A stretch of DNA of 64,000 nucleotides, taken from Azospira restricta. GTDB lineage: Bacteria; Pseudomonadota; Gammaproteobacteria; Burkholderiales; Rhodocyclaceae. The notes under the pieces are model-generated. The model searched no databases, had not been told where the DNA came from, and worked only from the letters and a program-made list of their open reading frames with translations. Location of the stretch: contig NZ_CP064781.1 in the NCBI RefSeq assembly GCF_016858125.1, positions 2,675,501 to 2,739,500 of the forward strand, read 5' to 3'. The position numbers and the translations under genes are program-made. Of this stretch, positions 8,841 to 17,124 are shown in pieces. Numbering within the stretch: the first letter of the stretch is position 1; the number at the start of each line of letters is the position of its first letter.

Positions 8841-9005
8841 TTACTTCGCCGCCTTCTTGTCCATCAGCACGTAGTGCGAGAGGCCGATACCGTCCGGATT
8901 GCAGCTCTTGCGCGTGGCGATGCTCGGGGCGACGGGTTTATCTTCGCCCTTTGCGGCGGCGGTCTGGGGCTGGGCGGTTTGTTGCGCTTGAATGGTCTGC
9001 GTCAT
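8841..9005 (-). CDS. cbpA: Modified-peptide precursor, CbpA-like (54 aa)
   Basis: The minus-strand frame from ATG 9005 to TAA 8841 was read by hand. It encodes a Gln/Ala-rich leader (starts MTQTIQAQQTAQPQ), a charged linker, a segment SCNPDGIGLSHYVLMD with the only cysteine (residue 35), and a Lys/Ala end. A GAGGA site lies 7 bases upstream of the ATG. It is immediately followed by the radical SAM/SPASM gene and preceded by a cobalamin riboswitch and terminator. Size, position and a compact conserved-looking core near the C-terminus fit a RiPP precursor. The name follows the CbpA/CbpB pair as I remember it. Confidence 0.8.
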   Translation of the reverse strand: MTQTIQAQQTAQPQTAAAKGEDKPVAPSIATRKSCNPDGIGLSHYVLMDKKAAK

Positions 9006-9030
9006 GATCGAGTCCTCGAATCAAATGGTG

Positions 9031-9086
9031 AAAAAGAAAAGGGCTCCGGCTGACGGCACGCGTGAGCATGCAGTCAGCCGGAGCCC
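9031..9086 (-). terminator. Riboswitch-controlled intrinsic terminator upstream of cbpA
   Basis: A perfect 14-bp stem (arms 9041-9054 and 9073-9086) is followed on the minus strand by TTTTCTTTTT (9031-9040), 25 bases before the peptide start. The upstream arm also fits a competing hairpin with 9094-9101 (8 bp: CCGGAGCC with GGCTCCGG), which would prevent terminator formation. This two-state arrangement directly after a B12 aptamer is a transcriptional expression platform. Confidence 0.85.
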
Positions 9087-9102
9087 TTGCCTTGGCTCCG
9101 GA

Positions 9103-9266
9103 TCGGTTCGACACGTCTTCTGGCTCCCGGATCGTCCGGAGCGCTGCTGCCTTCCCGCCGGGGTGTGCCCCGTCAGTGGCCGATCAGTCGATCATGCAGC
9201 GCCCGTCCCCGGTTACAGCGGCGGGCCCGCCACGGATTCGCACCGTGTTCCGTTTCGTCGAACCGA
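9103..9266 (-). promoter_or_regulatory. Cobalamin (B12) riboswitch aptamer
   Basis: On the minus strand the element is closed by a perfect 10-bp P1 stem (9257-9266 with 9103-9112). In order it then contains GGTGCGAATCC (9234-9244), CCGCTGTAACCGG (9209-9221), GCCACTG (9174-9180), GGCGGGAAGGC (9149-9159) and a B12-box-like AGCCAGAAGACGTGTC (9110-9125). These are the conserved pieces of the cobalamin family. It precedes the cbpA-cbpB pair and a terminator hairpin. Most natural B12 switches turn genes off when the ligand is bound; direction here cannot be read with certainty. Confidence 0.92.
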
Positions 9267-9278
9267 AATGGAAGGCGG

Positions 9279-9284
9279 ATTATC
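9279..9284 (-). promoter_or_regulatory. Possible -10 element of the cbpAB transcript
   Basis: GATAAT on the minus strand would place the transcription start near 9272, a few bases before the 5' arm of the riboswitch P1 stem. No convincing -35 sequence is present at the usual distance, so this is a weak call. Confidence 0.3.
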
Positions 9285-9353
9285 GTGCAGGAGCGGGGGA
9301 ATGGGTTTGATGTAGGGCAATTTGCGCGTGCATTTCAAGCGACAGCAGAGAGG

Positions 9354-9983
9354 CTACTGACTTTGAGGCGATTCATCCTTCTTGATGCAGTGCTTGCCAT
9401 AGGGGGTGCGATCAGTTTTTGACACGGCTCCGGAATGCCTGGAGCGAATATCTGCAGCCCGAGCCGTAAATACGGCAGCATCTGCTGCTCGGTCGGTCTC
9501 TCTCAGCGCCTGCGCGTATTCGTCAAGGAAATCGGCAAACCCTATCGGGTCTTTTGACGCGGCGTCGAGTTTTTCAACGACTGGCAATGCGCGTTCAAAA
9601 TAGGGTACCGCTTGGACGAACTGGCGTTGATCGAGATTGAGGCGAGCCAATTCGATAAGGGGATAGTGAACCGGTCCCGACGACTCTTCGTCGAGTTTCA
9701 GCGCCTTGAGCAGATATTGTTCGGCGTGGTCATAAAAACACGTAGCACCGCACGCTCGCGCATACTCGTAATACATTACCGAGCGTGCACGCACTGGAGA
9801 TCCGCCAAGATCGGCATTCACCGCAGCGCGTGCGTATGCCCGGCGCGCCGAATCCCAGTCGCCGCGGCGAACTGCGGTGTAACCTGTCTCCGCATAGCGG
9901 GCTGCATTGAGCTTGTTGATGTCATGGGCACATCCGCTCAGGAGCGCCAGAGCGAGAAGTATTGCGGCGTATCGCAGGTTCGT
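9354..9983 (-). CDS. TPR-like lipoprotein of unknown function, no normal start codon
   Basis: The minus-strand frame encodes about 209 residues: a lipoprotein signal peptide (NLRYAAILLALALLSGC, lipobox LLSGC) followed by helical repeats rich in Ala, Tyr and Asp that look like tetratricopeptide repeats (YFERALPVVEKL, YAQALRETDRAADAA). The frame is open only back to TAG 9990-9992. Between that stop and the signal peptide there is no ATG, GTG or TTG. The codon where ATG is expected is ACG (9981-9983), with AGGA 4 bases upstream. It is either a non-canonical start, a mutated start, or an assembly error. A start at GTG 9821 would lose the lipobox. Function unknown. Confidence 0.6.
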   Translation of the reverse strand, partial: TNLRYAAILLALALLSGCAHDINKLNAARYAETGYTAVRRGDWDSARRAYARAAVNADLGGSPVRARSVMYYEYARACGATCFYDHAEQYLLKALKLDEESSGPVHYPLIELARLNLDQRQFVQAVPYFERALPVVEKLDAASKDPIGFADFLDEYAQALRETDRAADAAVFTARAADIRSRHSGAVSKTDRTPYGKHCIKKDESPQSQ

Positions 9984-10084
9984 CGAGTCCTAAAATTGCT
10001 GGTGTGCGTATAAATCACCCAGGGCCGCGCGGTGAAAATGCCTTGGGCGATTTGTCATTTTGACGGTAGGGGAGGGATTTGGCG

Positions 10085-11698
10085 CTATCGTTGTCCAGAC
10101 TCGGCCACTTGGCGTCCAGTGAAAAGAATCTTCGCTGGCAGTTCCTTTTCTTCCGCCCTTAGCTCGCTCAACAAGCCATCTGTTCCCCAGATCAATTCAA
10201 CGTCGCCGTCATCGACCGTCGAGTATTTCCATACCGGTGAATCGGGAGAAGTCGTCAGGTCTGGTCGAGGAAAGCCAAGGGAGAGGATTACCTGCTGCTT
10301 GCTCATCCCGCGCAATAGCTTTCCGGAACGAATGGCCTCCTGGATCGCAGGCGGATATGAGGTGATCAGTTTGGAAGGGTCGTCCTTGACGACCAGCTTC
10401 GCGACGAGCTGCTCTTTCGTCTCCTGCTTGCGGCCATAGTCGTGTCCGATGGTCATCTGTCGTCCATCGACCAGTACGTGAATGCGGTTCCGTCCATATT
10501 CCCGGATGGCGATTGGCGTTCCTGCGGGAATGAACGGCAGGCCCCAAAGGTTCTCATCGCTGATCCATTCGTCCTGGTAGTGCAGATTGCAGCACGCAAA
10601 GGACGCTCCAGCCATTGCCCGGATGCGGTCGTCCTCGGCCGCGATATTGACGACTTTCTCGCCGATTCGCTTTCCTGTTGCTGACTCTTCCAGCCACACC
10701 TCCTGACGGAACTCCTCCAGCACGCCGCGGACGCGGTACTCGACAGCCGGGAGTAGCGTCACCTCGATCTCGCCCTCGACCCGGTAAGCGGCGGCCGAGC
10801 GCAACAGGTTGTCGATCGGCGCCGCAAACACGTATCGTCCGGCCAGCTTGATACGGTGCTTGCCGGCAGGCACCGGGCGCTCGACTTTCTTGAAACTTAT
10901 GCTTCTTCCCTGTCCGTAGGACGCACGAACACTGTCATCCATATTGTTCTGCGGTTCGGGCACGCCATCGATCTCGCGGACAAAGAAGAAACCGCCGCCC
11001 GGCATCCCGCTTCCTCTTCTAAGCAGGAGGCGTTTCCATCCGGTCGGTTCTTCGACGCTGTCGCCTGTCGAAGTGTCGACGATTCGTGCCGTCTTCTCTG
11101 CGGCTTCCTTGATCACCAGGGAGTTTATGAAATGCTCGCCTTCGGCAAGCAAGATCGGATCTTGGAAAGGTGAAGGAGCCCTTTCCGAGTACTCGACAGT
11201 GACTATTTTCTGTTTGTTGGGATGCAGGCACGAGAAGCCCTTCGCCTCCAGAAAGCTGGGAGACCCACTGGATCTCGATATGACTTTGTCCCTGGCTTTC
11301 AGATGGAACCTTGTGCAGAAGGGCGGCTTGGTTTCATCCAGTTTTTCGTCATGAAGCAGCTGCTCGAATCGATCCGGGTCAGTGTCGCTAGCCCTTGCGG
11401 TTTTTACAAATGCCAGGAAATCGCTTTCGCTGGCGAACTTCACGCCTGTGTCATGTACGCGGACCGATGCGACAAAGGTGCGATTATTCGTCTCAAGTTT
11501 TTTTCCGTACGCTAGAAAACCCTTGGCCCTTGGCATTTCATACCAGTCGCTGCCTTGTGGCGGTGAGATTTCAAATAAGCCAAGGAGATACTGCGTCCTG
11601 GTCAATTCTCCAGTTACCGGCCTCGGTTGCATTGCCGGAGTACAGGCCGACAAAGCACCGATCAACATCAGCGACAAAATAAACCTGCTCGACCCCAC
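10085..11698 (-). CDS. Large lipoprotein of unknown function with BamE/SmpA-like C-terminus
   Basis: About 537 residues from GTG 11698, which follows an AGGGGG site and opens a clean lipoprotein signal peptide (GSSRFILSLMLIGALSAC). A start at ATG 11722 would add 8 residues. The bulk is unfamiliar. The last roughly 60 residues (LLRGMSKQQVILSLGFP, then VWKYSTVDDGDVELIW) resemble the small outer-membrane lipoprotein fold of BamE/SmpA: a G-M-S-x-x-Q-V turn, then L-G-x-P, then W-x-Y. Base composition is clearly lower in GC than flanking genes, which suggests transfer. It is followed in the same direction by the TPR-like lipoprotein. Confidence 0.72.
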   Translation of the reverse strand: MGSSRFILSLMLIGALSACTPAMQPRPVTGELTRTQYLLGLFEISPPQGSDWYEMPRAKGFLAYGKKLETNNRTFVASVRVHDTGVKFASESDFLAFVKTARASDTDPDRFEQLLHDEKLDETKPPFCTRFHLKARDKVISRSSGSPSFLEAKGFSCLHPNKQKIVTVEYSERAPSPFQDPILLAEGEHFINSLVIKEAAEKTARIVDTSTGDSVEEPTGWKRLLLRRGSGMPGGGFFFVREIDGVPEPQNNMDDSVRASYGQGRSISFKKVERPVPAGKHRIKLAGRYVFAAPIDNLLRSAAAYRVEGEIEVTLLPAVEYRVRGVLEEFRQEVWLEESATGKRIGEKVVNIAAEDDRIRAMAGASFACCNLHYQDEWISDENLWGLPFIPAGTPIAIREYGRNRIHVLVDGRQMTIGHDYGRKQETKEQLVAKLVVKDDPSKLITSYPPAIQEAIRSGKLLRGMSKQQVILSLGFPRPDLTTSPDSPVWKYSTVDDGDVELIWGTDGLLSELRAEEKELPAKILFTGRQVAESGQR

Positions 11699-11909
11699 AC
11701 TGCCCCCTGAAAACATAAACAAAGGTGTAGAAAAATAAACTTCGCATCATGCCGGGAGTGAGCGGGGCGATCAAGCCAAAGTCATAAATTGGATGAGGAA
11801 TTCCACGGTCGGGCGCGAGACAATCAACACTGGTGCCGTCGAGTTATTGCGGTAATTGGCTTTTGCTGCCTTTGTTCACACCCTCAACTGCCTGTTTCGG
11901 AGCGCAGAC

Positions 11910-12146
11910 TCAACCCTCCGGACACCGCTTCACCGCCGCCCGGATGCGCGCGATGGTCTCGTCCATCGGTGCCCGCGGCGACACCTCCAGCCCCAGCCCC
12001 TCGGCGATGCGCGCGATCCGCCGCGGGTCGAGCGGGATGCCGCCGGCGTCGATGGCGGCGATCAGCTGGCGGGCGCGCTCGATGTCCGAGAGGGGGTTGG
12101 CGGGCGGTGCCGGTCGGCCGAGGAGTCGTCGCAGCAGGGATTTCAT
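11910..12146 (-). CDS. Conserved-looking 78-residue protein, function unknown
   Basis: ATG 12144-12146 opens a 78-residue frame. A basic N-terminus (MKSLLRRLLGRP) is followed by two helical stretches (DIERARQLIAAIDAGGIPLD and PMDETIARIRAAVKRCPEG). Codon use is normal for the region, unlike the overlapping long frames. It is divergent from the cupin gene, 53 bases away. I do not recognise a family. Confidence 0.55.
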   Translation of the reverse strand: MKSLLRRLLGRPAPPANPLSDIERARQLIAAIDAGGIPLDPRRIARIAEGLGLEVSPRAPMDETIARIRAAVKRCPEG

Positions 12147-12199
12147 CGCGGGGGGCGGGGCGTCGGAAGTGGAGGGCAGGGCGAGGGTATCATCGACGC

Positions 12200-12529
12200 A
12201 TGACGAGCCAGAACCTTTACGCCGATCTTCCTTCCAATCCCGAAGCCGGGGAGCGTTTCGACGCGCTCCTCGCCCGGCCGGGGCTGCGCATCGAGCGCAT
12301 CGTGTCGACCGGGCAGGCCAGCCCGCCGGATTTCTGGTACGACCAGGACGAGGCCGAGTGGGTGCTGCTGCTGCAGGGCGCGGCCGCCCTGCGCTTCGCC
12401 GACGAGCCGGCGGCGCGGGCCTTGCGGCCGGGCGACTGGCTGTACGTCGCGCCGCACCGGCGCCACCGGGTCGAGTGGACCGCCGCCGGCGAGGCGACCG
12501 TCTGGCTGGCCGTGCATTTCGCCGAATGA
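12200..12529 (+). CDS. Small cupin-domain protein
   Basis: 109 residues forming a single cupin barrel: motif 1 around DEAEWVLLLQGAAALRFAD and motif 2 around LRPGDWLYVAPHRRHRVEWT, which has the His pair seen in metal-binding cupins. Cupins of this size are often sugar isomerase- or polyketide-cyclase-like enzymes or ligand sensors; the substrate cannot be named. It stands alone between a divergent small gene and the convergent gcvP. Confidence 0.8.
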   Translation: MTSQNLYADLPSNPEAGERFDALLARPGLRIERIVSTGQASPPDFWYDQDEAEWVLLLQGAAALRFADEPAARALRPGDWLYVAPHRRHRVEWTAAGEATVWLAVHFAE

Positions 12530-12553
12530 CGCCGGCCATCCGCGAGCGGAAAT

Positions 12554-12580
12554 GAAAAAGCCCGCGCCGGGGCGCGGGCT
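12554..12580 (-). terminator. Intrinsic terminator after gcvP
   Basis: A 10-bp stem (AGCCCGCGCC at 12559-12568 with 12571-12580) and a two-base gap are followed on the minus strand by TTTTT. It begins 24 bases after the gcvP stop and marks the end of the gcv operon. Confidence 0.85.
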
Positions 12581-12603
12581 GGGCGGGGGGCCGTGAGCGC
12601 CGA

Positions 12604-15480
12604 TCAGGCCGCGTAGTCCGCCATCGGTACGCACGAGCAATGCAGGTTGCGGTCGCCGTAGACGTCGTCGATGCGGTTCACGCTCGGCCAGAACTTGTTG
12701 TCGCGCACGAAGGGCAGCGGGAAGACGGCTTCCTCGCGGCTGTACGGGCGGTCCCAGTCGGCGGCGAGCACGTCGGCCTGCGTGTGCGGGGCGTTCTTCA
12801 GCGGGTTGGCGTCGGCCGGCCAGCTGCCGTTCTCGATCTTGCGGATCTCGTCGCGGATGGCAATCATCGCCGCGACGAAGCGGTCGAGCTCGGCCTTCGG
12901 CTCCGATTCGGTCGGCTCGACCATGATCGTGCCGGCGACCGGGAAGCTCACCGTCGGCGCGTGGAAGCCGTAGTCCATCAGGCGCTTGGCGATGTCGATC
13001 TCGGCGATGCCGGTGGCCGCCTTGATGCCGCGGATGTCGAGGATGCACTCGTGCGCGACGCGGCCCTGCGCGCCGACGTAGAGCACCGGGTAGTGCTCCT
13101 TCAGCTTGGTCGCGACGTAGTTGGCATTCAGGATGGCGGTCTTCGTCGCCAGCGTGACGCCTTCGCCGCCGAGCATGGTGATGTACATCCACGAGATCGG
13201 CAGGATCGACGCCGAGCCGTAGGGCGCGGCGGAAACGGCGCCCTGGCCCAGGTGCGGGCCGGGGATGGCCTGCACGACGTGGTTGGCCATGAACGGCGCG
13301 AGGTGCGCCTTCAGCCCGATCGGGCCCATGCCCGGGCCGCCGCCGCCGTGCGGGATGGCGAAGGTCTTGTGCAGGTTCATGTGGCTGACGTCGGCGCCGA
13401 TGAAGCCCGGCGAGGTCAGGCCGACCTGGGCGTTGAGGTTGGCGCCGTCCATGTACACCTGGCCGCCGTACTGGTGCACGACGGCGCAGATTTCCTTGAT
13501 CGCCTCTTCGAACACGCCGTGCGTCGACGGGTAGGTGATCATCAGGCAGGCGAGGTTGGCGGCGTGCTGCTCGGCCTTGGCCCGGAGGTCGACGACGTCG
13601 ACGTTGCCGCTGTCGTCGCAGTCGACGGCGACCACCTGCATGTTGCACATCTGCGCGGTGGCCGGGTTGGTGCCGTGCGCCGACTTCGGGATCAGGCAGA
13701 TGTTGCGGTGGCCCTCGCCGCGGCTGGCGTGGTAGCGCGCGATGGCGACCAGGCCGGCGTATTCGCCCTGCGCGCCGGAGTTCGGCTGCATGCAGATGGC
13801 GTCGAAGCCGGTCACCGTCTTCAGGTAGTCGGTCAGCCCGCCGATCATCTCCAGGTAGCCGTGCGCCTGGTCGAGCGGTGCGAACGGGTGCATGTCGCCG
13901 AATTCCGGCCAGGTCACCGGGATCATCTCGCTGGTGGCGTTCAGCTTCATCGTGCACGAGCCGAGCGAGATCATCGAGTGGTCGAGCGCGAGGTCGCGGT
14001 TCTGCAGCTTCTTCAGGTAGCGCAGCATCGCGTGCTCGGTGTGGTGGCTGTTGAACACCGGGTGCGTCAGGATCGCGTCGTCGCGCAGCAGGGCCGCGGC
14101 CGGCTCGTTGCCGGCGACCTGCGCGTCGAGCGCGGCGAGGTCGGCGTCGGTGCCGCCGATCAGCTTGATCAGTGCGGCGACGTCGGCGGCGGTCGTCTTC
14201 TCGTCGACGGCGATGCCGAGCGCGCTGGCGCCGGCCTGGCGCAGGTTGTAGCCGGCCTGTTGCGCGGCCTGATGGACCGTCGCGGCGCGGGCGCCGAGCT
14301 CGATGCGGATGGTGTCGAAGAAGGTCTTGCCGAGCACCTCGACGCCGGCGGTGCGCAGGCCCGCGGCGAGGATCGCGGCCAGGCGGTGGATGCGCCCGGC
14401 GATCGTCTTCAGGCCCCGCGGGCCGTGGTAGACGGCGTACATGCCGGCCATGTTGGCGAGCAGCACCTGCGAGGTGCAGATGTTGGAGTTGGCCTTCTCG
14501 CGGCGGATGTGCTGCTCGCGCGTCTGCAGCGTCATGCGGTAGGCGGTCTTGCCGCGCGCGTCCTTGGAGACGCCGATGATGCGGCCCGGCATCGCGCGGA
14601 CGTTGGCTTCGCGCGTGGCGAAGAAGGCGGCGTGCGGGCCGCCGAAGCCCATCGGGATGCCGAAGCGCTGCGACGAGCCGAAGGCGATGTCGGCGCCCAT
14701 CGCGCCCGGCGACTTCAGGAGCACCAGCGCCATCAGGTCGGTGGCGACGGCGACGACGCCGCCCCTGGCCTTCACCGCGCCGATCGCTGCGGTGAGGTCG
14801 GTCGCCTCGCCGCGGTCGTTCGGGTACTGGAAGAGGGCGCCGAAGACGTCGTCGCCGGCGGCGTCCTGCGGCTTGCCGAACTTCAGCTCGAAGCCGAAGA
14901 AGCCGGCACGCGTCCTGACCACGTCGATCGTCTGCGGGAAGCAGTCCTCGTCGACGAAGAAGACGTTCGACTTCGACTTCGACACGCGGCGCGCCATCGT
15001 CATCGCCTCGGCGGCGGCGGTGGCCTCGTCGAGCAGCGAGGCGTTGGCGAGTTCCAGCCCGGTCAGGTCGACGACCATCTGCTGGAAGTTCAGCAGCGCT
15101 TCCAGGCGGCCCTGGGCGATCTCGGCCTGGTACGGCGTGTAGGCGGTGTACCAGCCCGGGTTCTCCATCACGTTACGCAGGATGACCTTCGGCGTCAGCG
15201 TGTCGTAGTAGCCCATGCCGATCATCGATTTGCGGACCACGTTCTTCGCGGCCAGCGCCTTGATCCGGGCCAGCGCCTCGTGCTCGCGCAGCGGCGCGGC
15301 AAGCGGCAGCGGCGCCGGCAGGCGGATCGCCGCCGGCACGGTCTGCGCGATCAGGTCGTCGAGGCTGGCGGCGCCGACGGCGGCGAGCATCGCGGCGGTT
15401 TCCTCGGCCGACGGGCCGATGTGGCGATGGATGAATTCGTCGCGCTGTTCGAGCGCGGAGAGGGAAAGCTTGTCGGTCAT
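12604..15480 (-). CDS. gcvP: Glycine dehydrogenase (decarboxylating), P protein
   Basis: A 958-residue single-chain P protein of usual length. It is PLP-dependent, with the cofactor lysine in [19 protein letters not shown] around residue 707. It decarboxylates glycine and passes the aminomethyl group to lipoyl-GcvH. Both halves of the fold are present: the N-terminal half with [17 protein letters not shown] and the C-terminal half with the PLP site. It is last in the order gcvT-gcvH-gcvP. A strong terminator lies between gcvH and this gene (15510-15545), and only 30 bases separate that T-run from the gcvP start, so expression must depend on read-through. Confidence 0.97.
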   Translation of the reverse strand: MTDKLSLSALEQRDEFIHRHIGPSAEETAAMLAAVGAASLDDLIAQTVPAAIRLPAPLPLAAPLREHEALARIKALAAKNVVRKSMIGMGYYDTLTPKVILRNVMENPGWYTAYTPYQAEIAQGRLEALLNFQQMVVDLTGLELANASLLDEATAAAEAMTMARRVSKSKSNVFFVDEDCFPQTIDVVRTRAGFFGFELKFGKPQDAAGDDVFGALFQYPNDRGEATDLTAAIGAVKARGGVVAVATDLMALVLLKSPGAMGADIAFGSSQRFGIPMGFGGPHAAFFATREANVRAMPGRIIGVSKDARGKTAYRMTLQTREQHIRREKANSNICTSQVLLANMAGMYAVYHGPRGLKTIAGRIHRLAAILAAGLRTAGVEVLGKTFFDTIRIELGARAATVHQAAQQAGYNLRQAGASALGIAVDEKTTAADVAALIKLIGGTDADLAALDAQVAGNEPAAALLRDDAILTHPVFNSHHTEHAMLRYLKKLQNRDLALDHSMISLGSCTMKLNATSEMIPVTWPEFGDMHPFAPLDQAHGYLEMIGGLTDYLKTVTGFDAICMQPNSGAQGEYAGLVAIARYHASRGEGHRNICLIPKSAHGTNPATAQMCNMQVVAVDCDDSGNVDVVDLRAKAEQHAANLACLMITYPSTHGVFEEAIKEICAVVHQYGGQVYMDGANLNAQVGLTSPGFIGADVSHMNLHKTFAIPHGGGGPGMGPIGLKAHLAPFMANHVVQAIPGPHLGQGAVSAAPYGSASILPISWMYITMLGGEGVTLATKTAILNANYVATKLKEHYPVLYVGAQGRVAHECILDIRGIKAATGIAEIDIAKRLMDYGFHAPTVSFPVAGTIMVEPTESEPKAELDRFVAAMIAIRDEIRKIENGSWPADANPLKNAPHTQADVLAADWDRPYSREEAVFPLPFVRDNKFWPSVNRIDDVYGDRNLHCSCVPMADYAA

Positions 15481-15509
15481 GGCATTTCCGGGGCGGATGG
15501 CAGGACAGG

Positions 15510-15545
15510 AAAAAAAAACGGGGCGAGGCCGGTAGGCCTCGCCCC
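15510..15545 (-). terminator. Strong intrinsic terminator inside the gcv operon
   Basis: A perfect 12-bp stem (15518-15529 with 15534-15545) with a 4-base loop is followed on the minus strand by eight T residues (15510-15517). It lies between the gcvH stop (15555) and the gcvP start (15480). It would end most gcvTH transcripts and lower gcvP expression unless antiterminated. Confidence 0.88.
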
Positions 15546-15554
15546 GGGCGCCGA

Positions 15555-15935
15555 TTACTCGCTGATCTTGGCGTAGGCGGCGGCGTCGAGCAGGGCGTCG
15601 ACGTCGGCGGCGTTGGCCGGCTTCAGCTTGAACAGCCAGGCGCCGTAGGCGTCCTGGTTGACGCTCTCCGGCGCGTCGGCGGCGGACTGGTTGACCTCGG
15701 TCACCTCACCGGCGATCGGCGCATAGACGTCGGCGGCGGCCTTCACCGATTCGACGACGGCCAGCTCCTGGCCGGCGGCGTAGCTCTTGCCGACTTCCGG
15801 CAGCTCGACGAAGACCAGGTCGCCGAGCGCTTCCTGCGCGTGGTCGGTGATGCCGACGGTGACGGTGCCGTCCGCTTCGGCGCGGACCCACTCGTGGCTT
15901 TCGGTGTACTTCAGGTTGGCGGGAACGTTCGACAT
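15555..15935 (-). CDS. gcvH: Glycine cleavage system H protein
   Basis: 126 residues, the normal H-protein length. The lipoyl-lysine lies in [15 protein letters not shown] around residue 65, and the characteristic ESHEWVR and [13 protein letters not shown] motifs are present. It shuttles the aminomethyl group from P to T protein and hydride to the L protein, which is not encoded in this window. The start at 15935 follows an AAGGAGAA site and lies 23 bases after the gcvT stop. Confidence 0.97.
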   Translation of the reverse strand: MSNVPANLKYTESHEWVRAEADGTVTVGITDHAQEALGDLVFVELPEVGKSYAAGQELAVVESVKAAADVYAPIAGEVTEVNQSAADAPESVNQDAYGAWLFKLKPANAADVDALLDAAAYAKISE

Positions 15936-15958
15936 GTTTTTCTCCTTCGGGTGAATGC

Positions 15959-17050
15959 TTAGACCACGGCCTTGCCGTTGCGGGCGAAGACCGGCTTGAC
16001 GACCTTCGCCTGCAGGCGCTTGTCGCGGATTTCGACGTCGACGGTGTCGCCGATCGCCACGCCGAGCGGCAGGCGGGCGAGCGCGATCGACTGCTGCAGC
16101 GTCGGCGAGAAGGTGCCGCTGGTGATCTCGCCGTCGCCGTGCGCGGTGGTCACCTTCTGGTGGCCGCGCAGCACGCCCTTGTCCAGCAGCACGAGGCCGA
16201 GGAACTGCGCCTTCTGGCCGTTGGCGACGAGCGCCGCCTTGCCGACGAAATCGCGTTCGGATTTCAGGTCGACGGTCCAGGCGAGGCCCGCGTCGAGCGG
16301 CGACACGGTCTCGTCCATGTCGTTGCCGTAGAGGTTCATGCCGGCTTCCAGGCGCAGCGTGTCGCGTGCACCGAGGCCGCACTGGGCGACGCCGGCGGCG
16401 TGCAACTGGCGCCACAGGTCGGCGGCCTCTCCGGCGGGCAGGGCGATCTCGAAGCCTTCCTCGCCGGTGTAGCCGGTGGTGGCGACGAAATAGTCGCCGA
16501 CCTGGACGCCGAAGAACGGCCCGAGATTCTCGGTCGCCGCCTTCACCTGCGGCAGCACCTGCCACACCTTGGCCTTGGCGTTCGGACCCTGCACGGCGAT
16601 CATGCCGAGCGGGTCGTTGCCGTCGCGGCGCTCGGTGATCGTCAGGTCCATCCCCCAGTCCTTGCGGCGGGCTTCCATCCACGCCAGGTCCTTGGTCGCC
16701 GTACCGGCGTTGATGACGACGCGGTAGGTGGTGTCGCTCAGGTAGTAGATGATCAGGTCGTCTACGACGCCGCCGGCGTCGTTCAGCATCGCCGAGTAGA
16801 GCGCCTTGCCGGGCAGCTTCAGCTTGTCGACGTTGTTGGCCACCAGCTTGCGCAGGAAGGCCTTGGCGTCCGCGCCGACGACGTCGACCGCGCACATGTG
16901 CGAGACGTCGAACATGCCGCAGTCGCGGCGCACGGCGTGGTGCTCCTCGATCTGCGAGCCGTAGTTGACCGGCATGTCCCAGCCGCCGAAATCGACCATC
17001 CGGGCGCCGGCCTGGCGGTGCACTTCATTGAGTACGGTTTTTTGCGTCAT
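15959..17050 (-). CDS. gcvT: Aminomethyltransferase, T protein
   Basis: 363 residues, a typical length. Motifs include [14 protein letters not shown] near the N-terminus, MFDVSHM and, in the folate-binding core, [12 protein letters not shown]. It releases ammonia from aminomethyl-lipoyl-GcvH and makes 5,10-methylene-THF in the cytoplasm. It is the first gene after a tandem glycine riboswitch (17121-17318), so the operon responds to glycine level. Confidence 0.97.
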   Translation of the reverse strand: MTQKTVLNEVHRQAGARMVDFGGWDMPVNYGSQIEEHHAVRRDCGMFDVSHMCAVDVVGADAKAFLRKLVANNVDKLKLPGKALYSAMLNDAGGVVDDLIIYYLSDTTYRVVINAGTATKDLAWMEARRKDWGMDLTITERRDGNDPLGMIAVQGPNAKAKVWQVLPQVKAATENLGPFFGVQVGDYFVATTGYTGEEGFEIALPAGEAADLWRQLHAAGVAQCGLGARDTLRLEAGMNLYGNDMDETVSPLDAGLAWTVDLKSERDFVGKAALVANGQKAQFLGLVLLDKGVLRGHQKVTTAHGDGEITSGTFSPTLQQSIALARLPLGVAIGDTVDVEIRDKRLQAKVVKPVFARNGKAVV

Positions 17051-17091
17051 ATCAGTCCCTTGGGCGAGGGTATTGAATCGGTTTCAAGAAA

Positions 17092-17124
17092 CGAAAAAGG
17101 GGCGAGCTCGAAAAAAGCTCACCC
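17092..17124 (-). terminator. Terminator of the glycine riboswitch expression platform
   Basis: On the minus strand GGGTGAGCT pairs with AGCTCGCCC (one G-T wobble), and the stem is followed by a TTTTT run about 45 bases upstream of gcvT. Its first bases overlap the 3' side of the second glycine aptamer. Glycine binding would therefore compete with terminator formation, as expected for an ON switch. Confidence 0.75.

Noticed and set aside
12640-15576. 978-codon plus-strand open frame opposite gcvP
   Set aside because: GC-rich codon bias of gcvP removes stops on the other strand. The translation is a low-complexity Arg/Val/Gly/Asp mix without domains, and the minus strand is unmistakably gcvP.
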